Shown here piece after piece: positions 11,080-24,179 of a stretch of DNA of 64,000 nt. The position numbers and the translations under genes are program-made. The notes beneath the pieces are model-generated. The model worked only from the letters and a program-made list of their open reading frames with translations. It was not told the DNA's origin and ran no database searches. Positions within the stretch are counted from its first letter, which is position 1. Each line of letters opens with the position of its first letter. The DNA is taken from positions 2,232,001 through 2,296,000 of the forward strand of contig OZ218962.1 in assembly GCA_965112735.1 (NCBI GenBank), read 5' to 3'. The DNA comes from Phaeosaccion multiseriatum. Lineage: Eukaryota > Ochrophyta, other classes.

Positions 11080-12108
11080 CCGCAGCAGCAGTAGCACCAA
11101 CGGCAGTACTTGGGTGGGGACTGACGTTTTCTCCAGCTCTTTGAACACCATTGGACGCCAACGCAGAAAGGCCAGGGAAAAGCGAGGCTGGACCCTTTTT
11201 TTGGGCAGGACCGGGGAGGAGGGGGGAGGGCTTGAATGCTCTGATAAGCTGAGGCTGTGATGAAGAGCGTCCCACACATCCTTTGGTCTCTGTGGCATCC
11301 TCTGTCGGTGGCGTCAGAGGTGCATGGGCGTGTATCATTGATGCCTCCCCACCACCGAGCAATCCGTGTGGAAGCACCACGAGAGCATGCAGACTGGTGC
11401 TGTGGCTGTTGGTTCTCCACAAGGAGGAGTATGAGGAGCCTGGGAAGCTGAGAAGCCTGCCTACAAATGGGACGCAGAGGCCTACAGAGGCCTACAGAGG
11501 TTCGATGTAAAAGGAAGGATGGCCATGCGAAGGCGAGAGCGTGTTGAGAGTAGCGTGCTTCTCCCCTGTGCGGCGCCTCTGATACCGGACCACGTTGCAT
11601 GCATGTGCCTGTGCTTGTCGAGTAAAAGCGAGGTCGAGCGAAGGAATCACAATCAATCGTTTGTGAATATGCACCATCTCGGCCCACGATCAGGCTCCCT
11701 CCCGCCACACGGACGCCCACACACGCGGGGAACTCACGCACGCACTCACACACACTCACACATTCACGCGCGGACACCTCACACATGCAGCACGCCTCAC
11801 ACCCACTCACGCACCCACGCACACACAGGTAGCTTCGGCACCAGACCAGAGTAGAAGGAGGGAGAAACTGACCACGTCACTTGGACCAAGCCTACAGCCT
11901 TCTAGCCTGGGCATGAGAGGATAGCGCTTCCACCTACGTCGAGGAGGTCGAAGGAGGTTGAGAGCGTTCTCGTGCCGCCGCCGGATGATCCACAGTTTCA
12001 ATTTTTTTGGTGTTGGGAATCTTCCTCACCTGCTACTGGTCTGTGGCTTGAGGATCTTCGCGTCCGTTGCGACTCACTCACTCACTCTCTTCCCTCCCTT
12101 CACAAACC
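11080..12108. other. Intergenic region upstream of haloperoxidase B
   Basis: About 1 kb between the TPR gene and haloperoxidase copy B. It holds a CACAC/ACGCACGC-rich stretch (11715-11830) and a CTCA run just before the start codon (12070-12090). No supported coding sequence was found. Confidence 0.5.
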
Positions 12109-15100
12109 ATGGCGCTCGCTCTCATAGCTCTCGTCCTCTCTGTGAGCGTAGTGGGGGGCTCATCAGCCCATATCAGGAACGAGGAGCAACAGGCCAAGAT
12201 CCGGAAGGATGCACCCCGAAGATTACGAAAGCAGCATGTACGTACCCAGCAGCCGGAGCTTCTCCTCTCTGTTACATTATATCCCCCTTTCTCCCTCCTC
12301 CCCCGCCTGACTTGTCCAACTCCGCGTCTGCTGTTTCGTACACTGCTGCTGCTGTGGTGTGGTTGCTTGCCTTCTTTCTTTGGCACTTTTCTCTCTCCCT
12401 TCCTTACTTTGCTTTATTACTTGCAGCAGGACATGGTTCGCGGGGGCATCGACCGAAACCGACATCCCAGCCCTGCCTGCCAAGCCGAGGTGCGTCTACG
12501 TCTCAGCTCCACCCTTCTATCCCTCCCAGCGCCAGCAGGCCAGCCACGATCCTTCCTCCCTCCCCTCAGCCACTCGTCGTCTCCCCCGGCCGGACCACGC
12601 CAAGCATTCTGTTTGTGTAGAAGGAACCTTCGCCACATCGCGCAATACACGTCTGCCGCATGCTTGTTGTATGCCTAACCATCTAACCATATAACCATGT
12701 ACCCACTCGCCTCGCCGTCACCCGCCGCCCGCTGTGTGATGTGCCCCTTCTCCTCGCCTCACCCAGGCCGCATACCAGCTGCAAAAGGAGCTTGCTGACC
12801 TCAACTACTATGCCAACTTCGAGTCTATGGGGCGGCACACGCCCACCAACGGAGACGAAACGTCGGAGCTGTTGGTGGACGACTTCAAATACATTGGCAA
12901 CTTTCACAAGACCCTTCCCCACAACGCCTTGGGTGAGTTCCTATCAATGGTCGTGTATTTCCTCCCTCACTGCTGCTGGTGTGCTGGTCAAGGCGTACAC
13001 GAGAGGCGAGTAGAAGGCATTCAGCGTGCTGTAGAGCTGTAGTGAGAACCTAACTCTTTACCTTTCCTTCCCTTCCCACGTTCCCTTCCCTCTTCTTCCA
13101 TTCCCTTCCCTCAGGCGAGGTGGACACAGAGGCCTACGAGTACATGGTGTCGGACTGCATCGACGACGGAAACTTCGAGAGCTGCAGCAGCGTGCCGGGT
13201 GGAAGCGGGGACGACACCGCTAGCCTTGCCAATCCCCTGGGAAGCATGTACTTGCCAGCTCAGGGTAAGAACACAGGAGAAACTAAAGAAAAGATGTGTG
13301 AAGAAGACGAACATCACATACATGAAGCCCAATCAACCATCATCAATGAAGGATGACACAGAGTGGATTGATGACTCCTTTCTTCCTTTCTGATTATACC
13401 GCCCTCCTCCTGCTGCTGTTGCTGCCGCTGCTGCTGCTACTCGCTCGCTCTCTACAGGCGTGATGCCCTTCGCGACCAACACGCCCGCACCGCCATCTGT
13501 GACGAGTGCCTCCCTCGCTGCCCAGTGGGCAGAGACCGCTTGGATGGCGCTCCTCAGAGACGTGCCCTTCTCGGAGTACTCGACCGACCCGATCGCCCGG
13601 ATGGCAGCGGATGGACTCGCCCGTATGCCCGGATACAGCAACGACAACACCAACTGGCGCCCAGGTGGGACTGGAAGCCTCAGGCTTTTTCATTCATTCG
13701 CTCACTCTTGTCGGTCTTTTGGTGTATGAGTGGGAGCTGCCCTCGCCCCCGCGACGCCCGCCTTACCAAGAGAGGCAGTGCCAACGGCAATAGTGTTTAC
13801 AGCTGACACCCCGCGTTGCTCGTTTGTCTGCTTGCTTGCTTGCTGGAACGAATGGTGCGGCTTCCACTCCTTCAGCCATGATCAATGGCGCTATCGACCC
13901 CACCCACCTCTTCCGCTACAGTGTGCAGGGCGGGCTCGATGGACCCGCGGTAAGGCAGCAGCAGGAGCTCGCTCGTTTGCACTATGTTTAAAAGTGTTCA
14001 GCTCACACAATCAGTTCAGCCCTTCCCCTCATTCATACACGCACGCACGCCCTTCCAATCGCACGCACGCACGCACACACGCACGCCCCCATAAAAGGTG
14101 TCCCAATTCCTGCTGCACCCCTACACGATGGACGGCATCACTGTGGACCCCAAGATCACCACTGCGATGCCCAACAACGACTACATGACGACCGTGGAGT
14201 CCTGGCTCAACGTTCAGAACGGGGGAGATCAGTCTGGGAACTACTTTGAGACCGACCCCGTTCGGAGGTGGGTATGGGCAGGCGTATGGGCAGGCAGGAC
14301 ATCGCAGCAGAGGGTTGGGTATGACTTACATCGTCTAATCTAACAAGCAACCCCCTCCCTTCCTCCTCCCTCCGTGGTGGGCCGCAGATATCCCCGCAAT
14401 GCCCGAGACTTGGCCACCATCGCCATTTCGGACCAAGTCACCAGCGGATACGTGCGAGCCGCCAATGTCGCGGGCATGCAACCGGGAAGGCGCAGGGAAC
14501 CCTACGCCGAGGAGACTCGCCAAGGTAAGCTGCTTGGAAAGGCGCTGGATCTTTTGGTGACTTGATCGCTCAGTGCTGAATTCTCCGCCTCCCTTCCGCC
14601 CTCCCTGATATTGACTCTGCTGCTGTATCACCAACACGTAACGTCGCCTCGTCCGATGACGTCATCAGTCGGCTTCGTGACGGGTGGACTCGCCCGCTTC
14701 ATTGCTCAAATCAATGGTGCCGCCGGAGCAGCAGGACCTCACGCTTGGTAAGCTTGGTTGGGGGGTCTGCAGTTCCCATTCCTGTCTCTGCCTTGCAGCA
14801 GCGCCGTGATGCATGAATGTATTGCCGCTGCAGCTCTTTGCTTGGTCCGACCTGACTTGAGCTGACTTCCTCGTTGATGGCTTCACTCACGTGACGCAGG
14901 CGAAAGAAGTGGAATGTGCATCGCCTGCTTCGCCCGGAGGCCTTCGGAGGCCTCGTGCACATGACCATGACCGGTGCCAAGGAGTACCCCCTGCACGACT
15001 CGCTGCTGCACTCGGACTCGACCGTTCTGAGAGAGCTCAATGCCAAGTGGGGCAGCTTCCTCCTTCCTCAGGTGAGACGAAAGGGGAAGTCTGTGCAGCC

Positions 15101-15849
15101 ATTTCGGTACCCTGACTCGTACCCGTATTCCTCCAACAGGTCAACGGCGGTGGTAGTCCCACACACCCCTCCTACCCGGCGGGGCACGGGGTATTCGCCG
15201 GAGCTTGCGTCACCGGTGAGTGATGGCAGTGGATGGGGGGGAGGGGAGGGTGGAGGGCAGATGTGCTTACCTACTCCCTCCCCTCCCTTCCTCTGCAGTG
15301 CTCAAGGCGTATCTCGACCCCACCGGGGACAGGTGCTTCCCAAACGAGATCCTCGTGTCTAGCCCCGATGGTGAGAGCCTCGAGACCTACACAGGCACTG
15401 TGAGCGGCTCCTGCGTGAACGACGAGGACGGCACACAAGAAGCAAGTCGTCTGACCATCACAGGAGAGCTGAACAAGTTGGCTCATAACATCGTCGCCGG
15501 CCGAGAAATGCTGGGAGTGCACTACCGCTGTGACGGCGTGGAGGGCATGAAGCTGGGGGAGGAGGTGGCGATGGCCTACTTGCAGGATGAGCTTGATCGA
15601 CAGGTGGGGGGCGGTGTGGAGGCTCCTGGTTTCACTCACTCACACACTCACTCACACATTCACACAGTCACTCACTCACTCACCTCACTCACGCACGCAA
15701 CCTCACTGCTTGCCCAACCTGCCTGTCCGCCTGCCTATGCCCCACAGCCTGAGTGCTCGGGCGCCCACTACCGCTTCCGGGCCTTCGATGGCGAAGATGT
15801 GACCATCTCCAGACGAACGCGGTGTGATGCCTTCGAAGCCTGCAATTAG
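12109..15849 (+). CDS. Vanadium-dependent haloperoxidase, copy B
   Basis: Thirteen exons: 12109-12237, 12427-12489, 12767-12932, 13115-13264, 13458-13664, 13876-13949, 14098-14267, 14388-14524, 14669-14747, 14900-15071, 15140-15215, 15299-15603, 15748-15849. Every phase fits, giving 609 aa, close to the usual 600 or so of algal bromoperoxidases. A signal peptide starts at the first Met (MALALIALVLSVSVVG). Expected vanadate-site residues: Lys395, Arg403, His458, Gly464, His465, Arg543 and axial His549. Position 463, normally Ser, is Ala. Exons 7-12 and several introns are nearly identical to copies A and C. The stop TAG is followed by a TG repeat and a 3' region shared with copy C, so B and C are the closest pair. 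Likely role: oxidation of bromide or iodide, peroxide handling and halocarbon formation outside the plasma membrane. Confidence 0.93.
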
Positions 15850-16389
<540 letters not shown>

Positions 16390-19300
16390 ATGCAGGACGG
16401 CATGGCGCTCGTGCTCACCTTCCTCGTCCTCTCTGCTGCCGTCGTCGTGGGTGCTGATGAATCTGCTTATCATGGCTTGGTAGGCGCTTCCTCAGCCGAC
16501 AGGAAGGACGAGCTGTGGTATGATTTCGGGGAAGGCGGCTCCCGGCATTTGCGGAGCAGATCATCATGGAAGAAAGTATGTTGATGATGTCCTGACCCTT
16601 TCGCCGTTCTCGTTGGCCGCCCTCCCTCTGGCTGGGCCTTCTTCTACTAACTCACCCAGTCCTTCACCTTTCCCTGATCTGTCCCCCCTCATCTTCAATC
16701 CACACAGAATAACAAGAGCAACAGGAAGAATAAGAAGGCCAAGAAGAACAAGGCCAAGAACAAGAAGAACAAGAAGAACAAGAAGAACAACAATAACAAC
16801 AACAAAGGAGACAAAGACAGCTGTCGGGCCAGTGTGAGTCGATACTTCGGGGCACCACCCTTTGTCATCCCATCGATCCTCTGTCCCTCCCTCATTTTCT
16901 TCAGACATGGAACCAAATGCGCCCCACTCCCACTCCTCACTCTGGCTGCTTCATTACCTGTTGTTGTCTCTTGTGTAGAGAGGCCCTCTAGCCGGCACGC
17001 CACCTCAATGCCCCGCTCAACGCCTGCCTGTCTGTCTAACTTTCGCCTGCGCTCCCTATGTACGTCTACTTCTGAAGGCCGTATATGGCCTGCAAAAGGA
17101 GCTTGCTGAGCTAAACTATTTTGCTCTGCTGGACATGCAGTCCACCCAGCGCCACCCCCTCACCAACGGAGACGAGACGTCCAAGCTATTGGTAGACGAC
17201 TTCAAATACATTGGCAACTTTCACAAGACCCTTCCCCACAACGCCTTGGGTGAGTTCCTACCCAGCCTCTATCAGTGGTCGTGTAGTTCCTGCCTTGCTG
17301 CTGCCGGTGTGCTGGCTGGGCCATGCGTACACGGGAAGCGAGTGGCAGCCCAAAGACAAAGAGCGCTACTAACGCGACCCTCCTTCGCTTTCCATCCCCC
17401 CTATCCCCTCTCCCCTCTTCTTCCTTTCCCTCAGGTGAGGTGGACGCAGCGGCCTACGAGAGTATGGTGACGGACTGCATTGAGGAGGAAGACTTTTCGG
17501 GCTGCAGCCGGGTGCCGGGAGGAAGCGGAGATGGCACCTTCCCCTTAGCCAACCCCATGGGATGCATGTACATTCCGGCCCAGGGTAAGAGCAAGAAGAG
17601 ACGTTTTAAGAAGACGATGCCTTCCTCCTGAACTGCTGCTGCTTCTTTCGCACTTGCTGCAGGCATGCTACCCCTCGCCAGTAACATGCCCGCGCCACCA
17701 TCTGTGACGAGTGCCAAGTTAGCTACCATGTGGACAGAGACCGCTTGGATGGCGCTCCTGAGAGACGTGCCCTTCTCGGAGTACTCGACGGACCCAATGG
17801 CCCGGAAGGCAGCGGATGGACTCGCCTGTATGCCCGGGTACATCGACGACAACACCAACTGGCGCCCAGGTGGGAAGGAGAACGGCTATAGGCAATGTGG
17901 TTCTTTTGGTGTCTTGGGAGTCACCCTGCCCCTCTGCAATCTTAATGCTTACTGACACGACAACGGCTTACTTGCTCTCCCTCCCCTTCAGCCATGATCA
18001 ATGGCGCTATCGACCCCACCCACCTCTTCCGCTACAGTGTCCAAGGCGGGCTCGATGGACCCGCGGTAAGGCAGCAGCAGGAGCTCGCTCGTTTGCACTA
18101 TGTTTAATAGTGCTCAGCTCCTTCCCCTCATTCATACACGCACACACGCACACACGTCGCCATAAAAGGTGTCCCAATTCCTGCTGCACCCCTTCACGAT
18201 GGACGGCATCACTGTGGACCCCAAGATCACCACTGCGATGCCCAACAACGACTACATGACGACCGTGGAGTCCTGGCTCAACGTTCAGAACGGGGGAGAT
18301 CAGTCTGGGAACTACTTTGAGACCGACCCCGTTCGGAGGTGGGTATGGGCAGGCGTATGGGCAGGCAGGACATCGCAGCAGAGAGTTGGGTATGACTTAC
18401 ATCGTCTAATCTAAACAAGCAACCCCCTCCCTTCCTCCTCTCTCTGTGGTGGGTCGCAGGTATCCCCGCAATGCCCGAGACTTGGCCACCATCGCCATTT
18501 CGGACCAAGTCACCAGCGGATACGTGCGAGCCGCCAACATCGCGGGCATGCAACCGGGAAGGCTTACGGAACCCTACGCCGAGGAGACTCGTCAAGGTAA
18601 GCTGCTTGGAAAGGCGAGCCTCAACGCCCCCCATCACGCGGTCTGAATTCTCTCCTCCTCCCGCCCTCTCTCCCTCCCCCTTCCACCGTAACGTCGCCTC
18701 GTCCGATGACGTCATCAGTCGGCTTCGTGACGGGTGGACTCGCCCGCTTCATTGCCCAAATCAACGGCGCCGCCGGAGCAGCAGGACCTCACGCTTGGTA
18801 AGCTTGGTTGGGGGGTCTGCAACAGCACCGTGATGTATGAATGCATTGCCGCTGCGCCTCTTTGCTTGGTCCGACCTGACTTGACCTGACTTGAGCCGAC
18901 TTCCTCGTTGATGGCTTCACTCACGTAACGCAGGCGAAACAAGTGGAATGTGCATCGCCTGCTTCGCCCGGAGGCCTTCGGAGGCCTCGTGCACATGACC
19001 ATGACCAGTGCCAAGGAGTACCCCCTGCACGACTCGCTGCTGCACTCGAACTCGACCGTTCTGAGAGAGCTCCATGCCAAGTGGGGCACCTACCTCCTTC
19101 CTCAGGTGAGACGAAAGGGGAAGTCTGCGCAGCCGTTTCGGTACCCTGACTCGTACCCGTATTCCTCCAACAGGTCAACGGCGGTGGTAGTCCCACACAC
19201 CCCTCCTACCCGGCGGGGCACGGGGTATTCGCCGGAGCTTGCGTCACTGGTGAGTGATGGCAGTGGATGGGGGGAGGGGAGGGTGGTGCAGATGTGCTTA

Positions 19301-19863
19301 CCTACTCCCTCCCCTCCCTTCCCTCCCTCCCTCCGCAGTGCTCAAGGCATATCTCGACCCCACCGGGGACAGGTGCTTCCCAAACGAGATCCTCGTGTCT
19401 AGCCCCGATGGTGAGAGCCTCGAGACCTACACAGGCACTGTGAGCGGCTCCTGCGTGAACGACGAGGACGGCACACAAGAAGCAAGTCGTCTGACCATCA
19501 CAGGAGAGCTGAACAAGTTGGCTCATAACATCGTCGCCGGCCGAGAGATGCTGGGAGTGCACTACCGCTGTGACGGCGTGGAGGGCATGAAGCTGGGGGA
19601 GGAGGTGGCGATGGCCTACTTGCAGGATGAGCTCGATCGACAGGTGGGTGAGGTTCACACACTCACTCACACATTCACACAGTCACTCACTCACTCACCT
19701 CACTCACTCACGCAACCTCACTGCATGCCCAACCTGCCTGTACGTCTGCCATACCCCACAGCCTGAGTGCTCGGGCGCCCACTACCGCTTCCGGGCCTTC
19801 GATGGCGAAAATGTGACCATTTCCAGACGAACGCGGTGTGATGCCTTCGAAGCCTGTAATTAG
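16390..19863 (+). CDS. Vanadium-dependent haloperoxidase, copy C (with Lys/Asn-rich exon 2)
   Basis: Thirteen exons: 16390-16575, 16708-16833, 17078-17249, 17435-17584, 17663-17869, 17992-18065, 18169-18338, 18460-18596, 18719-18797, 18934-19105, 19174-19249, 19339-19643, 19762-19863. All phases fit, giving 651 aa. Signal peptide: MALVLTFLVLSAAVVVG (the first Met lies four residues earlier). The vanadate residues are the same as in copies A and B, including PAGH instead of PSGH. The odd part is exon 2: 42 codons, about three quarters Lys or Asn (KNKKAKKNKA-type), where A and B have 27 and 21 ordinary residues. This would put a strongly basic segment near the mature N-terminus, perhaps to bind acidic wall polysaccharide; that role is inference. 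The C-terminus ACN and 3' region are shared with copy B. Confidence 0.92.
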
Positions 19864-19866
19864 CGC

Positions 19867-19935
<69 letters not shown>
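19867..19935. repeat. (TG)n microsatellite after haloperoxidase C
   Basis: About 34 TG units beginning a few bases after the TAG stop, matching the repeat after copy B. Confidence 0.95.
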
Positions 19936-19937
<2 letters not shown>

Positions 19938-20876
19938 ATAATAATACTATACCCTCCTTAGACTAGACACAAGGGCATCTCCTTTTTTCTTGAGACTCCC
20001 ACACAGAAACCACAGGTATAGATTTGTTGAAGGTCTTAAACTTTGAACTTTTCCTCTTACTCGCTCGCGAAGGGTCCTTAAAAGTAATCAAAAGTAATCA
20101 ACTTCCCTTAACCACTCACTGCTCACTCATTTCAACCAATTTCCTCTCCTCTCTCATCCCTCTTCCTCTTCGTTGACTTCGACACTTACCCGCCGTCGGA
20201 TTCAACAAAAGAGAGCCGGTTGAGCGTGTGTGGAGGGTTATAGATCAAGGGAGATTTTGGTTGAGTGGCATGGAGGGAGGGTGGGAGAGGGGGGAGAGGG
20301 TGGGGGGTTTTGTTCTGATATAAGGCATCCCAATATGCCTTCAGTATTATCCGAACGTTTGGATAATACTGAAGGCATATTGGGATGCCTTATATCAGAA
20401 CAGGGGGAGCGTCTACGGCAAAGCGTTGGAGCGCACGACACAGATGCAGGGGGCTGCGGAGGTGAGGTGCAAGGTATTCAGAGAGGTAGTGCATAATGTA
20501 GTGACATATGGTGTAGCGAGTGAAGTTGAGAAGGGGTACCACTGCCCTACAGATGCATCTTGTGTGTGATGAGTACTTGGAGAAGGAGAGAAAGACGTTG
20601 TCAATAAACCGAAACTTTGCTTCCTCATCTCACCTCACTCACCTTATCCTCACCCCATCTCACCTTCACCTCACCCCCACCCCACCTCACACCCTCACCC
20701 TCACCCCCACCTCACCCCCACCTCATCTCACCTCATGCGCGCATATATCCAGTGCATCACACACGCACACACAAGCGCACGCACGCTCACACACCTTTTC
20801 AGTTTTCAGTTTATGTGACCTCACCAACATCAAACACCATAAACGGATTCGATTTCAAAGATTCTGTGCCTATCCA
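19936..20876. other. Intergenic region downstream of haloperoxidase C
   Basis: Begins with the shared 3' block of copies B and C. At 20171-20210 it carries a copy of the sequence found upstream of copy C, so it looks like the edge of a repeat unit whose next gene is missing. It also holds the long hairpin at 20311-20402 and a CTCAC/CCCCA-rich tract (20625-20760). Confidence 0.6.
20311..20402. repeat. Perfect 42 bp inverted repeat (foldback hairpin)
   Basis: Arms 20311-20352 and 20361-20402 are perfect reverse complements over 42 bp. The 8-base loop GAACGTTT can itself pair further. Base composition is AT-richer than the surrounding region. Both arms contain TAAGGCATCCCAATATGCC. No gene overlaps it. 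It could be a small foldback transposon, a small-RNA precursor or a hotspot remnant; the sequence alone does not decide. Confidence 0.95.
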
Positions 20877-22603
20877 ATGGAGCAGCGTCTGAAGACTCAG
20901 GAGGATCCAAGCGCGCAGTTACCAACCTCGGACCAGAGTGGACAAGCCAAGAGTATGTCAACAAAAGCCGTTCAAGAACAGTTTCGAGCGTTTCATGGTA
21001 TGTTACCTCCCCTTTCGTGTTTGTCGCGATATCTTGTCTCGCGGCGCATACGGCCATTACGGTAAACAGCAGTGCATACCAAAAATATAGGGGTCTTGGA
21101 GAGTATATGGGCTGAGTGCCGTAGACGAGAATGCCGTAGATGTGCGTGTCGTAGCACCGGACACGTACAGTTACAGTGGCGATGAGTAGTGGATGCGTGG
21201 GTGAATGCAAGGACGAACTGGCGAGGACATTGTGGTTCGTGAGCGACAATGCCAATGGTTACTGCGATAATGGAGGAGGAGGGTCCAGTCCTCAGTGTGT
21301 TGGCTGCGGGGAGGGGTATTTCGATACGGACCTGTACGGCAATCCGGCGTGTGTGTCCAAAGCTTTCGTGAAGAGCGTCATGGGCCTGGTGCTCGCCACG
21401 CAGCTCCTTCACCTGGTCCACGTCGTAGTAGTTGTCGGGCAGTACTATCGGCAGATAATGAAGGACCGAATAGTGGTCCCCGTTCCATCTGCTTCGACGA
21501 CCAGCTTCGCCGATGCTCGGACAGCGGACAGACGGGCCCTCACCACGCCGCAGGCCAACCAACAAAGGGAGGGTGGTAGCAAACGAGTCAGGAGCCTTCG
21601 AAAGCTGGGTTCGGCACTTTCCGTCTCAGCAACCCTGATCAACATGGTGCTTCCCATTCGACAGCTTTGGGGTCATGGAAGTCTGGACGATGGCTGGAGC
21701 TGGTCTTGTGTGGCGCTGGGCTTCTGGTGTAACTGTGCCGTAGCCTACACAGTCGGACTGTTGTGGTGCGGAGCACTGCCCAGGACCCTGCTCCAATCCA
21801 GCCCCAAAGTGCTGCATTTGCAGCAACTAGCGACGCAATACTGGTATGTGTACGCTGCAGCGTCGACGCTCTCCTGGGGCAGTGGATGTGTTTGGCTGGG
21901 ATTCCATCCTACCTCCGATACGTTCTGGAAAGTTGTTGCTTGCCAGTTCCCCTTCCTTTGGACTGTGGTGGGCAGCATTGTGCTGGCATGTACTGCCATG
22001 CTGGGCCTCCTCACCCCCGGAGACATGAAAACGGGGGCGAGGGACTACTCCATCGACCGCACCCTCACCACCTCAACAGCAGGAAGGGGGTGTGGTGGTG
22101 AGGGCAGGCCTGGTTTACCGACTCTTTCTTCCAAGTCGTCAGAGGTAGGAGCATCCTCGGCTGGACGGCAGCAACAGCAGCTCACAAAACGGGTTTCGGC
22201 CGAGCAACGCCATCGAGTGGTGAAGGAATGCCACTTCATTCGGTTGGCGGCACCCATTTGTGGGAGTGCTTGCATGGTCATGACCATGTGCTTTCTCGTT
22301 GAACCAATTAAGTCATGGGGGAGCTCTCGACCCCTACTCCACATCGTGCCCTTTGTTATGGTGTGCAATATTTGGGAAATGCTGGCCTTCTCCTTAGTCA
22401 TGAAGCGAGGTCTGAGTCTGAAGAAAGGACCAACTGGGCGGGGGGGAGGAGGAGCAGGACGAGAAGGAGGAAGAGGAGGAGGAGAAGGAGGAGAAGGAGG
22501 AGCAGGAGGAGAAGTGGGAGAAGGGGGAGAAGGAGAAGAGACATCAACGTCGGAAGGAAAGCTAGGGATCTACAAACTAGAGTGTCCCGACGTGGTAGAC
22601 TAA
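20877..22603 (+). CDS. Predicted seven-helix membrane protein with Cys-rich N-terminus, copy 2
   Basis: Two exons, 20877-20997 and 21177-22603 (donor CATG|GTATGT, acceptor TTACAG; the join gives GTG and keeps frame), 515 aa. Exon 1 is a 40-residue Gln/Ser-rich leader. Exon 2 starts with six cysteines (GCV, ECK, YCD, QCV, GCG, ACV). Seven hydrophobic helices follow, including GSALSVSATLINMVLP and SCVALGFWCNCAVAYTVG. The tail is a Gly/Glu low-complexity run from GGA repeats. Paralogue of the gene at 7219-9024; shared blocks include EPIKSWG before the last helix. No named family recognised; a sensor or receptor role is only suggested by topology. Confidence 0.82.
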
Positions 22604-24179
22604 GTGATCACCGGTGGCGTCCGGTGAAGGGCACCTCTTCCTCTCTGAATGCTGGCCTGAGGGGCTATGGATAGCGGCAACAACAGTTGCGCCAGTCTCC
22701 CTGTAACGAGCAGAGTCGAAGAGCCTATTTTCCCCACTCTTTCAGTTTCTTAAGTGATTCCTATTAAGACAAGAAAGACCCCCACTAGCGAGTAGGTTGG
22801 GTATCCCTCAAGGATTCGAATACGCCATCAGTCTAATACACCATCACTCTACACTACAATAATGACTTGGAATGCGGCACTTTTACTCGTCATTTCGCTC
22901 GATTTTTTCATTTTTTTTATAATTTTAATTGAAAAAAAATATATATATCCTTGATTGTTCCAATTGTTTCATTCATTCATTCCTTCATCTGTCAACGGCA
23001 CAGAGACCAGAGGAGTAGCTTGGAGCCTGGGCCCATACTCACTTACTCCGACACACGCACTCACGCACTCACGCACTCACGCACTCACGCACTCACGCAT
23101 TCGCGCACTTGTCCACGCACTCCCTCTTGAGAGTCCTTGACATGCACGCACGCACGCACGCACGCACACGCACGCTCCAGATAAGAGTGTTGCCGACAAA
23201 TGTTCGAGGGAGAGACTTGCCAGCTCTCTTGCCTTTGGCAAACCCTCCCCATTTTGGCCGAGAGAGGAGAGAGGAGAATTCCGACAAACCTTGGGCCCTC
23301 CACAATCCATCCGCGCTCATCCCTAGTCGTCGCCTGGAGTGACTTTGTTCCTTACCTTTCCGACCTTCCCCCCTGCCCGAGCGCGTCTTCGCGTCTTGGC
23401 GCGTCTTCTTGGGCCAGCTGCACCTGCCAGGCCGGGCCGGCCCTCCTCGTCGTCGTCCAGCAGGAGGGGGGCAGTGGGCTCCCAGGGGGGGCAAGTAGCA
23501 CACACACACACAAAGTAACACTCACGCACGCGCGCACGCACGCACACAATTAATTACGTATGCTTTGGATAAAATTCATTCCTTCATACACTATCTACGC
23601 ACGACACGCTCGTATTTGCGTTGTCTCGTCTCGACCGCAGCAGCCCACAGCACTAAGGGCCTTGGCTTGATGGCTCAATGAGCAGTAGTCTCTCTCTCAT
23701 TTTCAGCAGGCCCTTCGGCCTTTTGCCTCAGTCGACCGTCCTCTGCGCGGAGGGTTCGAGAGCGTCTCTGCTGCTGCTCAGAGCAGGAAGGGAGCAGGCT
23801 AAGCAAACCCCGCTCTCTCTCTCTCTCGTTGTCCCTCGCTATCTCTCGCTACCTTATTGTCCAATCTGTCGCTACCTTTCGCGGTCCCCTTTCTCTCACT
23901 GCTATATCGCGCACTCTCTCCCCCTGCCTCCCTCCCCCTCACGCATCCTCTGAGTCAGTCCATCCTGCCCTTTATCGCACCGCTACCAAGCCCCGGGGAT
24001 GAAGGTGAGACGAAGATGCAGAGAGTAGTAAGCAACAATGCCTCCTCACGACACAATCCCCTCTTCGCTCCTTCACCTCTCACAACGAGGAGCAAAAGTC
24101 TTGATAGTAGCCCAACAAGAACCGCCCGCACGCCATCCACCAACCAACCCACCAACCCACCAACCAACCGCAGCCCCTT
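22604..24179. other. Intergenic region, simple-sequence rich
   Basis: About 1.6 kb between the stops of two convergent genes. It holds an AT-rich stretch (22900-22960), ACGCACTC and GCACGCAC repeats (23050-23180, 23500-23550), and a CT-rich stretch (23810-23950). Open frames here are repeat-driven and resemble no protein. Confidence 0.5.

Noticed and set aside
23093-23553. Coding gene in the region after seven-helix copy 2
   Set aside because: Overlapping frames on both strands come from ACGCACTC and GCACGCAC repeats; no hydrophobic core or known motif.
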